Shown one piece after another: positions 1 to 9,590 of a stretch of 40,529 nt of DNA. Every line of letters begins with the position of its first letter. Within the stretch, counting starts at the first letter, position 1. A program made the translations under genes and the position numbers. The DNA lies in assembly GCF_005281345.1 (NCBI RefSeq), contig NZ_SZXJ01000079.1:367-40895 (forward strand), in the 5' to 3' direction. The notes under the pieces were generated by a model. It made no database searches and was not told where the DNA came from. It worked only from the letters and a program-made list of their open reading frames with translations. Source of the DNA: Citrobacter sp. wls619 (GTDB lineage Bacteria > Pseudomonadota > Gammaproteobacteria > Enterobacterales > Enterobacteriaceae).

Positions 1-21
1 TGTTTGTACGGAGTGAAAACC

Positions 22-54
22 GCCGGATGCAGCATCCCGCCTTATCCGTCCTAC
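22..54. repeat. Degenerate REP element upstream of kgtP
   Basis: The stretch resembles the enterobacterial REP consensus (begins GCCGGATG, ends CCTTATCC then CCTAC) but carries several mismatches in its centre. It lies about 190 bases before kgtP. The remaining upstream DNA to 244 is AT-rich and I could not assign a confident promoter in it. Confidence 0.6.
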
Positions 55-244
55 AAAAATCACACTATTTCTGGCTGATAACTCGGCTCTCTCCCTCGAA
101 CATTTCTTAATCCTTTTCCTGCTAATTAAAATCGTGATCTATCTCTCATAATAAATTATAACAATTATATAACATTTGGTTTACTAAAACAGACACGAAA
201 CATCATTGATAGATTCATAAGATCCTGGCAGGGGTACAATTCTA

Positions 245-1543
245 ATGGCTGATAGCAGTGTAACTGAGAACGGGGCGCTGGCAGATGGCGACACCCGCCG
301 TCGTATTTGGGCAATTGTGGGTGCATCGTCAGGGAATCTGGTTGAATGGTTTGATTTCTATATCTACTCTTTCTGTTCCCTTTATTTTGCCCACATTTTT
401 TTTCCTTCCGGAAATACCACCACTCAATTGTTACAAACCGCTGGAGTTTTCGCGGCAGGCTTTCTGATGCGGCCAATCGGGGGATGGCTTTTTGGTCGTA
501 TTGCAGATAAACACGGACGTAAAAAATCCATGCTGTTATCTGTTTGCATGATGTGCATGGGATCGCTGGTGATCGCCTGTCTGCCTGGATATGAGACGAT
601 CGGCACCTGGGCTCCCGCACTATTACTGCTGGCCAGATTATTCCAGGGGCTGTCCGTTGGTGGGGAATACGGTACTAGCGCGACTTACATGAGTGAAGTA
701 GCCGTTGAAGGTAAGAAAGGTTTTTATGCTTCATTCCAGTACGTGACATTAATCGGCGGGCAGTTACTGGCATTGCTGGTTGTGGTCATATTACAGCAAA
801 CGTTAGAAGGCTCAGCGCTGAGAGCATGGGGTTGGCGTATTCCATTCGCACTGGGAGCTGTATTGGCTATTGTTGCGCTATGGCTGCGTCGTCAGCTGGA
901 TGAAACATCAAAACAGGATGTCCGTGCGTTGAAAGAAGCGGGTTCGCTGAAAGGGTTGTGGCGTAACCGCAAAGCCTTTGTCATGGTGCTTGGCTTTACC
1001 GCCGCGGGTTCTCTGTGTTTTTATACGTTTACGACCTACATGCAGAAATATCTGGTTAATACGGCGGGTATGCATGCCAACGTAGCCAGCGGCATTATGA
1101 CGGCTGCATTGTGCGTGTTTATGTTGGTACAACCGCTGTTCGGTGCGTTGTCAGATAAAATAGGCCGACGGACTTCAATGCTATGCTTTGGTGCGCTGGC
1201 GACGATTTTCACTGTGCCTATTCTGTCCGCACTGCAGAATGTGAGTTCTCCATTTGTGGCATTTGCCCTTGTGATGTGCGCCTTGCTGATCGTCAGTTTC
1301 TATACCTCTATCAGCGGGATACTGAAGGCAGAGATGTTTCCGGCGCAGGTCCGTGCGTTGGGGGTTGGATTATCGTATGCGGTAGCCAATGCCTTGTTTG
1401 GGGGATCGGCTGAATATGTCGCGTTATCCCTAAAATCTGTCGGTATGGAAACGTCATTCTTCTGGTATGTCACCGTGATGGCGGTGGTCGCATTCCTGGT
1501 TTCGCTGATGTTACATAGTAAGGGAAAAGGTTTACGACTCTAA
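245..1543 (+). CDS. kgtP: Alpha-ketoglutarate/H+ symporter KgtP
   Basis: Inner-membrane major facilitator superfamily transporter that takes up 2-oxoglutarate with protons. The 432 residues equal the E. coli length, and recalled sequence identity is high along the whole protein. Visible signatures include the cytoplasmic N-terminus followed by [17 protein letters not shown], the MFS loop motif [11 protein letters not shown] (about 85-95) and a second copy SDKIGRR in the C-terminal half, with about twelve hydrophobic segments. The ATG is preceded by CAGGGG. The stop overlaps the convergent yfiM stop by four bases, so there is no room for a terminator between them. No operon partner is seen. 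Confidence 0.96.
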   Translation: MADSSVTENGALADGDTRRRIWAIVGASSGNLVEWFDFYIYSFCSLYFAHIFFPSGNTTTQLLQTAGVFAAGFLMRPIGGWLFGRIADKHGRKKSMLLSVCMMCMGSLVIACLPGYETIGTWAPALLLLARLFQGLSVGGEYGTSATYMSEVAVEGKKGFYASFQYVTLIGGQLLALLVVVILQQTLEGSALRAWGWRIPFALGAVLAIVALWLRRQLDETSKQDVRALKEAGSLKGLWRNRKAFVMVLGFTAAGSLCFYTFTTYMQKYLVNTAGMHANVASGIMTAALCVFMLVQPLFGALSDKIGRRTSMLCFGALATIFTVPILSALQNVSSPFVAFALVMCALLIVSFYTSISGILKAEMFPAQVRALGVGLSYAVANALFGGSAEYVALSLKSVGMETSFFWYVTVMAVVAFLVSLMLHSKGKGLRL

Positions 1544-1863
1544 TGATGTGCCAGTTGCCAAACGGCATAGCCGGTTGATGCGCCCGCCACATCCCAGGCA
1601 AAGTCTTTCCAGCTCCAGCCGCTCCCAGCGGGGCGGCTGTCCCACAGCTCTTTTGACGCGCCCAGGCTGACTGAGAACATCAAACCGATAGCTGCGCTAC
1701 GATCGCGACTGTTTCCCTGATGCTGTGCATACTCGTTCCCCGCTGCGGCAAGCATGGCCGAGGCGATAAAGTGTTGAGCTTTGTCTTGCCCACTCCAGCT
1801 GTCGTTAGCCATGTGGCTACAGCCGGAAAGAAGCAAAACACTGGCAAGAATACACAGGCGCAC
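1540..1863 (-). CDS. yfiM: YfiM, small putative lipoprotein
   Basis: Conserved enterobacterial protein of unknown function, here 107 residues when started at the GTG at 1863, the usual family length. This GTG has a strong GGAGG six bases upstream. The alternative ATG four codons earlier (1875) would place that GGAGG inside the coding sequence and sits right after the pssA terminator, so I reject it. The N-terminus is a lipoprotein signal ending LLLSGC with Cys15 as the lipidation site, so it is probably membrane-anchored. The body contains [10 protein letters not shown] and [10 protein letters not shown], and resembles predicted small lipoproteins of the DUF2279 type (inference). It lies downstream of pssA, separated by a terminator. 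Confidence 0.85.
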   Translation of the reverse strand: MRLCILASVLLLSGCSHMANDSWSGQDKAQHFIASAMLAAAGNEYAQHQGNSRDRSAAIGLMFSVSLGASKELWDSRPAGSGWSWKDFAWDVAGASTGYAVWQLAHH

Positions 1864-1877
1864 CGTTACCTCCATAG

Positions 1878-1906
1878 GAAAAACCCCGTCACTGGACGGG
1901 GTTTTG
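1878..1906 (-). terminator. Rho-independent terminator of pssA
   Basis: On the minus strand a 7-bp stem (CCCCGTC/GACGGGG, 4-base loop) is extended by flanking A/T pairs and followed by a run of T. It begins two bases after the pssA stop codon and ends just before yfiM. Confidence 0.88.
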
Positions 1907-1907
1907 A

Positions 1908-3263
1908 TTACAGAATCCGGCTGATTAATCTGTCGATTCGAATACGGCGTAATCGACGGATAAGCTTACGCACTTTCACCGGATAGTCAGCAATACTTTG
2001 CAAGTCGCGATAGTGTTTCACGACGGTGGTGTGCGTGCGGATAAGCTCCAGCTCTTTATCACGCTGGGGAGTCAGTTCCTGCTGGGGATCATGGATAAGA
2101 ATGGCGTTTTCCAAATCCAGCCGCCAGGCGCGGGGGTTAAGATTATTGCCGGTAAGCAGCATCCATTTATCATCAACCCACATGCCTTTCAGATGATAGG
2201 TGTTGTCATCATCTTTCCATAAGCGCACGACCAGCTGGTCGGTATTCACGTAATACTGCAGTCTGCTCAGGAAACGGCGCAGATTTATTTCATACAGATA
2301 AGGCAGCGCACCGATGATCTTGAATGGCTCATCTTCCGGAATAAAAAAGTCGTTGGCGGTTTTATCACCGACAATGATTTCGACCTTTTTCCCTTCACGC
2401 AGCAGTTGAATGATATTACGCACCAGGATGGCTGGCAGGTTGAAATAAGGCGTACAAATGGTGAGTTTGTGCTCCGCACAGGGCATAAGGTGGAAAATGG
2501 TCTTATTTAACAGACTGGATTTTCCGAGTCCAACCAGCGGCGTGACCGAAAGTTGTTCATTATCCGCATCTCCCTGGAAATGAAAGGAGGCATCGCGCAG
2601 TTCCTGACGGTACAGGCGGATATCGTTTTTAATTTCCGGACTTTTAGGCCGATGGATATCATCGAGACGATTAACGCCGCGCCCATTCATCAGGTTCTGC
2701 GCAACCCAATCGTACATGATATCGGCCATCTTCGCGTTGCGAATCAGCTGATAGCGGTCATAGCGGTATTTATCATGTTGGTGTAAGTAAACATCGTTCA
2801 GACTGGCCCCGCTATACAGGACGCTATCATCAATGATAAAGCCTTTAAAATGCAGAACACCAAGCGCTTCGCGGGTGTTAATTGGCACGCCGTAGACAGG
2901 GATATCGATACCAGGGTTTTCTTGCGCCATGCGGCAATACCAGTCCGCGTTGGTATTGGATGCCGCAACACCAATGCGTCCGCGCTGGGCTCGATGCCAG
3001 TCGACAAGCACCCGGATATCCAGTTCAGGACGCTGCCGCTTTGCCGCATAGAGCGCGTCGAGTATGCCTTTACCGCCGTCATCCTGTTCCAGGTACAGCG
3101 CAATAATGCAGATCCGTCGCGTCGCGCTGGCTATTTTCTCCAGCAGAGTCTCCCTGAAATTTGCGGGAGCATAAAAGAAATCTACATCATCAACTGACTG
3201 AGAAATCTTAGGTAGTTGGGCAAGGTGTTGTTGATGTTTATTACGCTTAAATTTTGACAACAT
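1908..3263 (-). CDS. pssA: CDP-diacylglycerol--serine O-phosphatidyltransferase (phosphatidylserine synthase)
   Basis: Makes phosphatidylserine from CDP-diacylglycerol and L-serine, the committed step to phosphatidylethanolamine. It is a phospholipase-D-superfamily enzyme that associates peripherally with the membrane, and there is no transmembrane segment. Two HKD motifs are visible: H138-F-K140 followed by GFIIDD, and [11 protein letters not shown] near residue 357. The C-terminus is very basic ([14 protein letters not shown]), suited to acidic phospholipids. I start at the ATG at 3263, giving 451 residues as in E. coli; the longer reading begins with a GTG one codon earlier. The gene ends at a clear terminator, so it appears to be monocistronic or the tail of a unit starting after patZ. 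Confidence 0.97.
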   Translation of the reverse strand: MLSKFKRNKHQQHLAQLPKISQSVDDVDFFYAPANFRETLLEKIASATRRICIIALYLEQDDGGKGILDALYAAKRQRPELDIRVLVDWHRAQRGRIGVAASNTNADWYCRMAQENPGIDIPVYGVPINTREALGVLHFKGFIIDDSVLYSGASLNDVYLHQHDKYRYDRYQLIRNAKMADIMYDWVAQNLMNGRGVNRLDDIHRPKSPEIKNDIRLYRQELRDASFHFQGDADNEQLSVTPLVGLGKSSLLNKTIFHLMPCAEHKLTICTPYFNLPAILVRNIIQLLREGKKVEIIVGDKTANDFFIPEDEPFKIIGALPYLYEINLRRFLSRLQYYVNTDQLVVRLWKDDDNTYHLKGMWVDDKWMLLTGNNLNPRAWRLDLENAILIHDPQQELTPQRDKELELIRTHTTVVKHYRDLQSIADYPVKVRKLIRRLRRIRIDRLISRIL

Positions 3264-3377
3264 CACAGTGCATTTCTTCTCTGTTCATTGAAGGGTCCTC
3301 TGTGCTTTGCAGACGACATAAGCGGGCAATGATACCACCAGTACCCATGAATGTGGTCAACATTTCCAGTACCTTAC

Positions 3378-6038
3378 TCACGATTCCTCATATTGGGCCA
3401 GATTCAGCGTTAGCCCAACAATTCCCTCTTCGAGCTGGACATCGACATTAAACCCGAGTTTTCGGGCCAGGGCGACCATCCCACGATTGTTTGGCATCGT
3501 AATACCATTTAAACGTCTAAGTCCGTGATCTCGGGTGTATGCAATCAACTTTTCCATCAACCGACGACCTAAACCCAGCCCTTTGAGGTCTGAACGAACC
3601 AGTACGGCAAATTCCGCATCGATGTTATCCGGATCGGAGATAGCCCGCGTCACGCCGAGGATCTCTTCGTGGTTATCACGACAACGCACGGCCACAAAGG
3701 CCATTTCCCGATCGTAGTCGATCTGCGTCATGTTGGCTAAATCTTCATGGGTGAATTCGTTGATCTCACTGAAGTAGCGATAATAAAGATCTTCTTTGGT
3801 TACCTGAGAAATGAACTGCTGCAGATAGGGTTCATCTTCCGGCAGAATAGGGCGGAACAGACAGCGCTCGCCGTTCTTCATCTCGACCCACTCTTCAAGC
3901 TGATGGGGATAAGGGCGTACCGCCAGCCTGCTTTCGTTATCGCCCGTGAAAGGGGCAATATCCAGTGTGACGTCCAGTGCAGTAAATTCCCCAGCAGAGG
4001 CCAGCAGAGGATGGATATCCAGGCGCTGAATTTCCGGACAATCGACGATCAGGTTGGAGACCTGCACCAGAAGCTGGCTTAACCCGGCGATATCCAGTGG
4101 ACGTAGTGCGCTGCGGGCGCGGATCTTTTTGTTTTTGATCCCCTGGATCACCAGATAACGCGCCAGGTTCATGTTGAGTGGCGGCAATGCGACAACAGCT
4201 TGCTCTTCAGGACGCCACTCAACTCCGCCTTCACCCAACATAATCAGTGGGCCAAACACAGGGTCATGTTCGACGACGACGCGCAGCTCCTGAGCACCGG
4301 CGCGATTCGCCATACTTTGTACTAACAAACCGTGGATACGTGCCTGTGGCCAGGCCATTTTTACCCGATCAAAAATCGCATTCGCGGCCTGCTGCACTTC
4401 TGTTGCCGTACGCAGGTACAACATAACCCCCTGAACTTCCGACTTATGTGGGATATCAGGAGAGCGAAGCTTCAGTGCTACCGGGTAACCGATTTGTTCT
4501 GCGATGTGTACGGCTTCCGCACTGTCGCTGGCGATCCAGGTTGGTAGAGTGTGTAAACCATAGGCTTGCAAAATCGGCTGCACTTCATGGGTATCCAGCG
4601 ATGTCGCGCCCTCAGCAATCGCCTGCTGTAACAGATTATGCGCCTCGGCTGTGTTGGCGGTCAGGCTATCGGGTAGGGCTGGTGTTTCTCGCAGTTGCTT
4701 CTGGTTACGCCGATATTCAACCATATGCATGAAGGCCGTAATGGTACCTTCCGGCGTACGATAGGTGGGTAATCCGGCTTCACTAAACAGCCTGCGGGCT
4801 TCCTGGGATGAAAACTCGCCGCACCAGTTGGTCAGCAAGGAGACGAACTTACCTCGCGGATGGTGTTTGACGGCTTCAATTAGCGCCTGTGCGCTCTCGG
4901 TTCCGGGGGCTGCCGCGCTGGGGGAGTGAATGACCATCAGTGCGTCAAAATCCTGACTGGCGAGTAAAATATCCAGTGTCTTAACGTAGTGTTCGCTGCT
5001 GGCATCGTCACGCAGATCCAGTGGGTTGGCGATATCCACGTGAGCAGGTAAGGCATCGCGTAATTTCTGGCAGGTTTCCTCACTCAGCGCGGCCAGCTTA
5101 CCGTTTCGCGACCACAGTTCATCTAATGCCAGCGCCGCGGGAGCGGCCCCATTGCTGATGATCATCAGTCTGTCGCCACGTAGTGGGCGCATGTGGCTCA
5201 GGGTTTCGACCGCCGAGAAAAGCTCATGAGTGTCCTGTACGCGCAATAAACCAGCACGTTGAATCGCCGCATCCCAGGCTGGGTCCATTCCGGAACTGGT
5301 ATGCAGTAAACGCTGTGCTGCGGGGCTACGGCCGCTTTTAATCACCAGAATAGGTTTGTTACGCGAGGCGCTACGCGCAGCGGAGACAAAGCGCCGGGCA
5401 TCGCTTAAATGTTCGAGGTAGAGCAATATCGCGCTGGTTTTGCTGTCGCGCGCCAGGTAGTCGAGTAGTTCATCAACATCAATATCCAGGCTGTCGCCCA
5501 GTGCGATAAAGTAAGAAAAGCCCATTTCTCTCTGCTGTGCCCAGTCGAGTATGGTATTGGATACGGCGGCGGATTGAGAGATAAAAGCCAGCTTACCGCG
5601 CTTAATCGGAACGGGGGAGAAGCTGGCGTTAAGTCCCTGCCAGGGGGCCAGAAGCCCGAGACTGTTAGGGCCCAGTAGACGAATTTTATAACGTGATGCG
5701 CAGGCCAGCAGCTCAGCATGCTGCGCCGCGGGAGCCGAGAGAATAATGCAGGTTTTGCAGCCTTTTTCGCCCAGTGCTTCCAGTAACGCCAGATTACGGC
5801 TGGCATTGGTACACAAAATGGCCAGGTCGGGAGAAAAAGGCAGGCTGCCAATATTGGGCCAGGCCAGTACGCCCAACACGGCTTTCCAGGCGGGGGTCAC
5901 TGGTAAAACGGGGCCGTTGAACCCGCCTGCCAGCAGGTTACGCATCATCAGGTATCCTGCTCGATTGGGCTTCATTGACGCCCCAATCACGGCAATGGAT
6001 TTCGGTCGCAGTAGCGCTTCCAGACCACGTTGACTCAT
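3378..6038 (-). CDS. patZ: Protein lysine acetyltransferase PatZ (Pka, YfiQ)
   Basis: Acetyl-CoA-dependent Nε-lysine acetyltransferase known in E. coli and Salmonella to inactivate acetyl-CoA synthetase. The 886 residues equal the family length. An N-terminal NDP-forming acyl-CoA-synthetase-like region (about 1-690) starts with a CoA-binding fold, LLRPKSIAVIGAS, and contains an ATP-grasp-like part around PVALKLRSPDIPHKSEVQG. A C-terminal GNAT domain (about 730-880) shows SDLKGLGLGRRLMEKL, the acetyl-CoA pyrophosphate loop. The SD is AAGGAAA. It starts 36 bases after tapT, so tapT-patZ are probably co-transcribed. A 114-base gap to pssA shows no obvious terminator. Confidence 0.96.
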   Translation of the reverse strand: MSQRGLEALLRPKSIAVIGASMKPNRAGYLMMRNLLAGGFNGPVLPVTPAWKAVLGVLAWPNIGSLPFSPDLAILCTNASRNLALLEALGEKGCKTCIILSAPAAQHAELLACASRYKIRLLGPNSLGLLAPWQGLNASFSPVPIKRGKLAFISQSAAVSNTILDWAQQREMGFSYFIALGDSLDIDVDELLDYLARDSKTSAILLYLEHLSDARRFVSAARSASRNKPILVIKSGRSPAAQRLLHTSSGMDPAWDAAIQRAGLLRVQDTHELFSAVETLSHMRPLRGDRLMIISNGAAPAALALDELWSRNGKLAALSEETCQKLRDALPAHVDIANPLDLRDDASSEHYVKTLDILLASQDFDALMVIHSPSAAAPGTESAQALIEAVKHHPRGKFVSLLTNWCGEFSSQEARRLFSEAGLPTYRTPEGTITAFMHMVEYRRNQKQLRETPALPDSLTANTAEAHNLLQQAIAEGATSLDTHEVQPILQAYGLHTLPTWIASDSAEAVHIAEQIGYPVALKLRSPDIPHKSEVQGVMLYLRTATEVQQAANAIFDRVKMAWPQARIHGLLVQSMANRAGAQELRVVVEHDPVFGPLIMLGEGGVEWRPEEQAVVALPPLNMNLARYLVIQGIKNKKIRARSALRPLDIAGLSQLLVQVSNLIVDCPEIQRLDIHPLLASAGEFTALDVTLDIAPFTGDNESRLAVRPYPHQLEEWVEMKNGERCLFRPILPEDEPYLQQFISQVTKEDLYYRYFSEINEFTHEDLANMTQIDYDREMAFVAVRCRDNHEEILGVTRAISDPDNIDAEFAVLVRSDLKGLGLGRRLMEKLIAYTRDHGLRRLNGITMPNNRGMVALARKLGFNVDVQLEEGIVGLTLNLAQYEES

Positions 6039-6074
6039 ATCGGTTTCCTTAATGACTCCAGTGACCGAATGATT

Positions 6075-6773
6075 TTAAACGCTTTCTGTTGAGTCTGCTG
6101 TGATGCTTCCCTGATGTTGAGTTTTTCCTGCCAGGTAGCGTGTTTTAAAGCGCGTGAAGTGAGCGCTTAAGCCTTCAGCCGCTTGCGTATCTCCTGCCAA
6201 ATCCAGTAAGGCAATGGCGACTTCGGCAGTGCAGTACTGTCCCTCGGCGTGCACCCCGCGCAGGTGGTAAGCGGAAAGGCGCGATAGATCGACGGAGATC
6301 ACCGGCAGGTTGTCGAGGTAGGGACTTTTACGGAACATTTTACGTGCTTCCGGCCAGGTGCCATCAAGCATGATAAACAACGGTGGTTTACCGGCTGGCG
6401 GTGTGAAAATGACTTCACGTTCTTCACCGGCATAAGACGCGGGGAAAACGACCATTGGCTGATAATCAGGATGTTGCACCAGATCAAGCAGTTCCTGCGG
6501 TGGTTCGGTACGAGACCACTGAAAAGCTGCAGTATTGGGCAAAATATCAGCAATCAAACGTCCCGTGTTGCTGGGCTTCATTGGTTCGGTATCGAACATC
6601 ATCAGACAAAAACGGCTTTTGGCCTGAGAAGGCACCCATGTTGCGCACAGGCAGAGTTTCAGCGGCAGCAGACAACGCTGACAGCGACGAATGCGGTTAC
6701 CTCGGGCAAGAAAAGGACGTGTGGCGCGCGCGAGGCGCTCAGCGCGTAACTGAAGAACAGCGTTATCGGTCAT
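6075..6773 (-). CDS. tapT: tRNA-uridine aminocarboxypropyltransferase TapT (DTW-domain protein YfiP)
   Basis: DTW-domain enzyme that transfers the 3-amino-3-carboxypropyl group of S-adenosylmethionine to U47 of tRNA, giving acp3U47. The 232 residues match the E. coli protein. The N-terminal part carries a cysteine cluster RRCQRCLLPLKLCLC (about 28-44), probably metal-binding. The signature is FIMLDGTWPEARKMF (about 132-146), in which D-x-T-W gives the domain its name. The start ATG has no clear Shine-Dalgarno sequence. It is followed closely by patZ and preceded by trxC with a weak terminator in between. Confidence 0.93.
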   Translation of the reverse strand: MTDNAVLQLRAERLARATRPFLARGNRIRRCQRCLLPLKLCLCATWVPSQAKSRFCLMMFDTEPMKPSNTGRLIADILPNTAAFQWSRTEPPQELLDLVQHPDYQPMVVFPASYAGEEREVIFTPPAGKPPLFIMLDGTWPEARKMFRKSPYLDNLPVISVDLSRLSAYHLRGVHAEGQYCTAEVAIALLDLAGDTQAAEGLSAHFTRFKTRYLAGKTQHQGSITADSTESV

Positions 6774-6810
6774 GGGGAAACACGTTGAAAAACGCTATTG
6801 TCGCAGAGGT

Positions 6811-6837
6811 GAAAACGGGGCACAAGATGCGCCCCGC
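6811..6837 (-). terminator. Probable terminator after trxC
   Basis: On the minus strand a 9-bp GC-rich stem with one wobble pair (CGGGGCGCA/TGTGCCCCG, 3-base loop) is followed by only four T. It lies five bases after the trxC stop, before tapT, so some read-through into tapT is likely. Confidence 0.6.
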
Positions 6838-6842
6838 AGAGA

Positions 6843-7262
6843 TTACAACGATTCGTTAAGCCAGCTATCAAACGGGGCTTTGGGCACTGCGCCATTCAGC
6901 ATATCGACGACTTCACCTTTTCTGAAGATCATGATGGTCGGAATGCTGCGGATACCGAAACGTGCGCTGAGTTCGCGTTCGGCTTCCGTATTCACTTTAA
7001 CAAAGCGCACTTTACCGCTACGCTCTTCCGCGACATCTTCAAAAATAGGTGCGAAGTTACGGCACGGGCCACACCATGGCGCCCAAAAATCAACTACCAC
7101 CGGAAGATCGTCTTTTAGCAGCTTATCCAGCGTTTCACCGGTCGCATTGATCACCTCCCCGTCAAACAGGTCGTGACCACAGCGTCCGCATTTGGCCGCT
7201 TCCTGAACACGATCGTCGGGAATGCGGTTGATAGCCTGGCAGCTGGTACAAACGGTATTCAT
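6843..7262 (-). CDS. trxC: Thioredoxin 2
   Basis: Cytosolic zinc-binding thioredoxin that reduces protein disulfides. At 139 residues it has the typical TrxC layout: an N-terminal zinc ribbon with Cys5-x-x-Cys8 and Cys25-x-x-Cys28, followed by a thioredoxin fold with the active site WCGPC (Cys64 and Cys67) and the cis-proline loop RSIPTIMIF. In E. coli the gene is induced by oxidized OxyR; I could not recognise a convincing OxyR site in the 200 bases between it and the divergent yfiF. It is followed by a weak terminator and then tapT. Confidence 0.97.
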   Translation of the reverse strand: MNTVCTSCQAINRIPDDRVQEAAKCGRCGHDLFDGEVINATGETLDKLLKDDLPVVVDFWAPWCGPCRNFAPIFEDVAEERSGKVRFVKVNTEAERELSARFGIRSIPTIMIFRKGEVVDMLNGAVPKAPFDSWLNESL

Positions 7263-7434
7263 AACTAACCTCTGGATGAGTAGGGTGGACTTCGCGGCAA
7301 TGACGCCAGTATGTTTCTATTATGTTACATATTATCGGAGAGACTGTTTTAAACAACAATGCGTTTTATTCAATGAGTACAATAGTCATTAGCTTTTAAA
7401 TGAAATAATGGCTAACGACGTGCACATCGGGTAA

Positions 7435-7453
7435 TCTGCGCGCTTCGCGCAGA
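7435..7453 (+). promoter_or_regulatory. Perfect 8-bp hairpin before the yfiF ribosome binding site
   Basis: TCTGCGCG, three-base loop CTT, then CGCGCAGA. The hairpin ends one base before the GCAGGTGGAG that serves as Shine-Dalgarno for yfiF. There is no T run after it, so it is not a terminator; it could affect translation or mRNA stability. Confidence 0.5.
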
Positions 7454-7469
7454 GCAGGTGGAGAAAAAC

Positions 7470-8549
7470 ATGAGCGACGAACTGAAGAACAAAAACGGCA
7501 AGGTCAAAGTGATGTACGTCCGCAGTGACGATGACTCGGATAAACGCACCCAAAATCCACGTACTGGCAAAGGCGGCGGTCGCCCCGGTACTTCCCGAGC
7601 CGAAGGCGGTCGTCGCCCTGCCCGTGATGACAGAAAGGGGCCGAACAGCGAACGCGGTCGTGAGCGTGGTCGTGACCGCGATGTAGAACGCGACCGCAGA
7701 CGTGAAGATTCACCGTGGCGTACCGTGTCCCGCGCACCGAATGATGATACTGCGGATAAAGCCGATCATGGTGGCATCAGCGGTAAGAGCTTTATCGATC
7801 CTGAAGTACTGCGTCGTCAGCGCGCGGAAGAAACCCGCGTTTATGGCGAAAATGCGTGTCAGGCGTTGTTCCAGAGCCGTCCGGACGCCATTGTCCGCGC
7901 CTGGTTTGTTCAGAGCGTCACCCCGCGATTCAAAGAAGCATTGCGCTGGATGGCGGCAAACCGCAAAGCCTATCACGTGGTTGATGAGGCCGAACTGGCG
8001 AAAGCGTCTGGTACTGAGCACCATGGTGGTGTTTGCTTCCTGATCAAAAAACGCAACGGTACTACCGTTAAGCAGTGGGTTGGTCAGGCCGGAGCGCAGG
8101 ATTGTGTGCTGGCGCTGGAAGATATCGCAAACCCGCATAACCTGGGCGGTATGATGCGTAGCTGCGCACACTTTGGCGTGAAAGGCGTAGTAGTACAGGA
8201 CGCAGCATTACTGGAATCAGGTGCGGCTATCCGTACCGCTGAAGGTGGCGCTGAGCACGTACAACCCATTACTGGCGACAGTATTGTGGATGTACTGGAT
8301 GATTTCCGCCAGGCGGGTTACACCGTCGTCATGACCTCAAGCGACAAAGGTAAGCCGCTATTTAACACCACGCTGCCAGAAAAAATGGTGCTGGTGTTAG
8401 GCCGCGAACGTGAAGCTCTGCCAGAAGCAGCTTGCTCAGCAGACGATCTGTGCGTGGCGATTGATGGTACTGGTAAGGTAGAAACGCTCAACGTCTCCGT
8501 TGCGACAGGTGTACTGCTCGCGGAGTGGTGGCGTCAGAACAAAGCCTGA
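7470..8549 (+). CDS. yfiF: SpoU-family RNA methyltransferase homologue YfiF
   Basis: Probable RNA 2'-O-methyltransferase of the SPOUT/TrmH class; its target is not established as far as I know. I start at the ATG at 7470 (359 residues), which follows GGTGGAG and fits the E. coli N-terminus; the GTG at 7458 is part of that ribosome site. Residues 1 to about 100 are a charged, low-complexity Arg/Asp/Gly-rich tail (for example [18 protein letters not shown]) that looks longer than in E. coli. Then follow a SpoU substrate-binding domain (about 125-205) and the knotted catalytic domain with [27 protein letters not shown] and [14 protein letters not shown]. It is expressed alone and ends at a shared terminator. 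Confidence 0.92.
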   Translation: MSDELKNKNGKVKVMYVRSDDDSDKRTQNPRTGKGGGRPGTSRAEGGRRPARDDRKGPNSERGRERGRDRDVERDRRREDSPWRTVSRAPNDDTADKADHGGISGKSFIDPEVLRRQRAEETRVYGENACQALFQSRPDAIVRAWFVQSVTPRFKEALRWMAANRKAYHVVDEAELAKASGTEHHGGVCFLIKKRNGTTVKQWVGQAGAQDCVLALEDIANPHNLGGMMRSCAHFGVKGVVVQDAALLESGAAIRTAEGGAEHVQPITGDSIVDVLDDFRQAGYTVVMTSSDKGKPLFNTTLPEKMVLVLGREREALPEAACSADDLCVAIDGTGKVETLNVSVATGVLLAEWWRQNKA

Positions 8550-8553
8550 TAAT

Positions 8554-8584
8554 AAAAATGCCAGCGAATCGCTGGCATTTTTTT
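8554..8584. terminator. Bidirectional terminator between yfiF and ung
   Basis: A 12-bp stem including AAAAATGCCAGC/GCTGGCATTTTT with a 5-base loop has A and T runs on both flanks, so it can serve both convergent genes. Its right end touches the ung stop codon. Confidence 0.9.
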
Positions 8585-9272
8585 ACTCGCTTTCTGCGGG
8601 TAATACTGGCATCCAGTCGATCGGCTTTTCACCTCGTTGTTCCAGCCACTCATTAGCCAGCACAAAGTGATTGCAGCCAAAGAAACCGCGATGGGCAGAA
8701 AGGGGGGACGGGTGCGGCGCTTTCAGCACATGGTGGCGCTGTGCATCAATAATGGCCCCTTTCTTCTGCGCGTGAGAGCCCCAAAGCAGGAAAACAACGC
8801 CTTCACGATGTTCGTTAATCAGGCTAATGACTTTATCGGTAAAGGTTTCCCAACCCAGGCTGGCATGCGAATGTGCCTGACCCGCCCGAACGGTGAGAAC
8901 GGTGTTCAGTAGCAGCACCCCCTGACGAGCCCAACTTTCCAGGTATCCATGTGTCGGACGGGTAAATCCCGGGATGGTGGCTTCCAGCTCTTTATACATG
9001 TTCAGTAATGACGGCGGAGTGGCGATGCCTGGACGCACAGAGAAAGCCAGACCATGGGCCTGCCCTGGACCGTGGTAAGGATCTTGTCCCAGAATGACAA
9101 CTTTAACGTCGCCAAGCTCAGTAAAGCGAAAAGCGTTAAACACATCTTTTTGTGGCGGATAAATTGTCATACCTGACTGGCGTTCGCCGGCAACGGTATG
9201 CAGCGTGTTCACAAAATAGGGCTGCTGTTTCTCTTCAGCCAGCACATCGTGCCAGGTTAATTCGGTGGCCAT
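8583..9272 (-). CDS. ung: Uracil-DNA glycosylase (family 1)
   Basis: Removes uracil from DNA to start base excision repair. Starting at the ATG at 9272, preceded by AGGAG, gives 229 residues, the standard length; the ORF could extend 26 codons upstream but that part has no family counterpart. Motif A is [13 protein letters not shown] with catalytic Asp64, and motif B is [13 protein letters not shown] with the catalytic histidine near 187. The uracil-pocket and minor-groove elements, for example [10 protein letters not shown], are also present. The gene is divergent from grcA and ends in the bidirectional terminator shared with yfiF. Confidence 0.98.
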   Translation of the reverse strand: MATELTWHDVLAEEKQQPYFVNTLHTVAGERQSGMTIYPPQKDVFNAFRFTELGDVKVVILGQDPYHGPGQAHGLAFSVRPGIATPPSLLNMYKELEATIPGFTRPTHGYLESWARQGVLLLNTVLTVRAGQAHSHASLGWETFTDKVISLINEHREGVVFLLWGSHAQKKGAIIDAQRHHVLKAPHPSPLSAHRGFFGCNHFVLANEWLEQRGEKPIDWMPVLPAESE

Positions 9273-9414
9273 CTCGCTCTCCTGCGATTTTTTCAATCCC
9301 CATAGCTTAACTGCTTCTTTCAACGGCGCAAAATTCTGCACGCTTCTCAACGTGCTACCCCTTAAAGATAGTTGAAAATTTATGTAAAAAGTTTACCTGC
9401 GCATATAGCGTAAG

Positions 9415-9428
9415 TTGATGTAAAACAA
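9415..9428 (+). promoter_or_regulatory. Upstream FNR box of grcA (one mismatch)
   Basis: TTGATGTAAAACAA matches the FNR consensus TTGAT-N4-ATCAA at all but one position. Its centre at 9421.5 is 93.5 bases before the transcription start inferred at about 9515, the position known for the second FNR site of E. coli yfiD. Confidence 0.78.
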
Positions 9429-9467
9429 TAAAATCCGCCTATCACCACTTTTCATGTGTGGTTTTTG

Positions 9468-9481
9468 TTGATTTAAATCAA
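9468..9481 (+). promoter_or_regulatory. Promoter-proximal FNR box of grcA (perfect)
   Basis: TTGATTTAAATCAA is a perfect FNR palindrome centred at 9474.5. With a -10 at 9504-9509 and a start near 9515, it lies at -40.5, the class II activator position. Confidence 0.92.
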
Positions 9482-9503
9482 AGATTCAAGGGTGTGTGAG
9501 GGG

Positions 9504-9509
9504 TATATA
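9504..9509 (+). promoter_or_regulatory. -10 element of the grcA promoter
   Basis: TATATA lies 22 bases after the perfect FNR box, with no good -35 hexamer, as expected for an FNR-dependent promoter. The 318-base gap between ung and grcA otherwise holds only the second FNR box and AT-rich DNA. Confidence 0.7.
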
Positions 9510-9590
9510 TACACTCAAGCAACAATGGTTTTACCAATTGGCCGGATGAGGCCAACCGAAATCAAATAATTTTGCCGGGGAGGCATCAAC

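Noticed and set aside
1864-1875. ATG start for yfiM four codons upstream
   Set aside because: The GGAGG ribosome site for the GTG at 1863 would lie inside the gene, and the shorter protein has the family length.
7263-7434. OxyR site for trxC
   Set aside because: Expected from E. coli, and there is some ATA-rich repetition near 7313-7335, but no arrangement matches the OxyR consensus well enough.
9273-9350. 26-codon upstream extension of ung
   Set aside because: The AGGAG before the ATG at 9272 and the standard length of 229 residues support the shorter protein.
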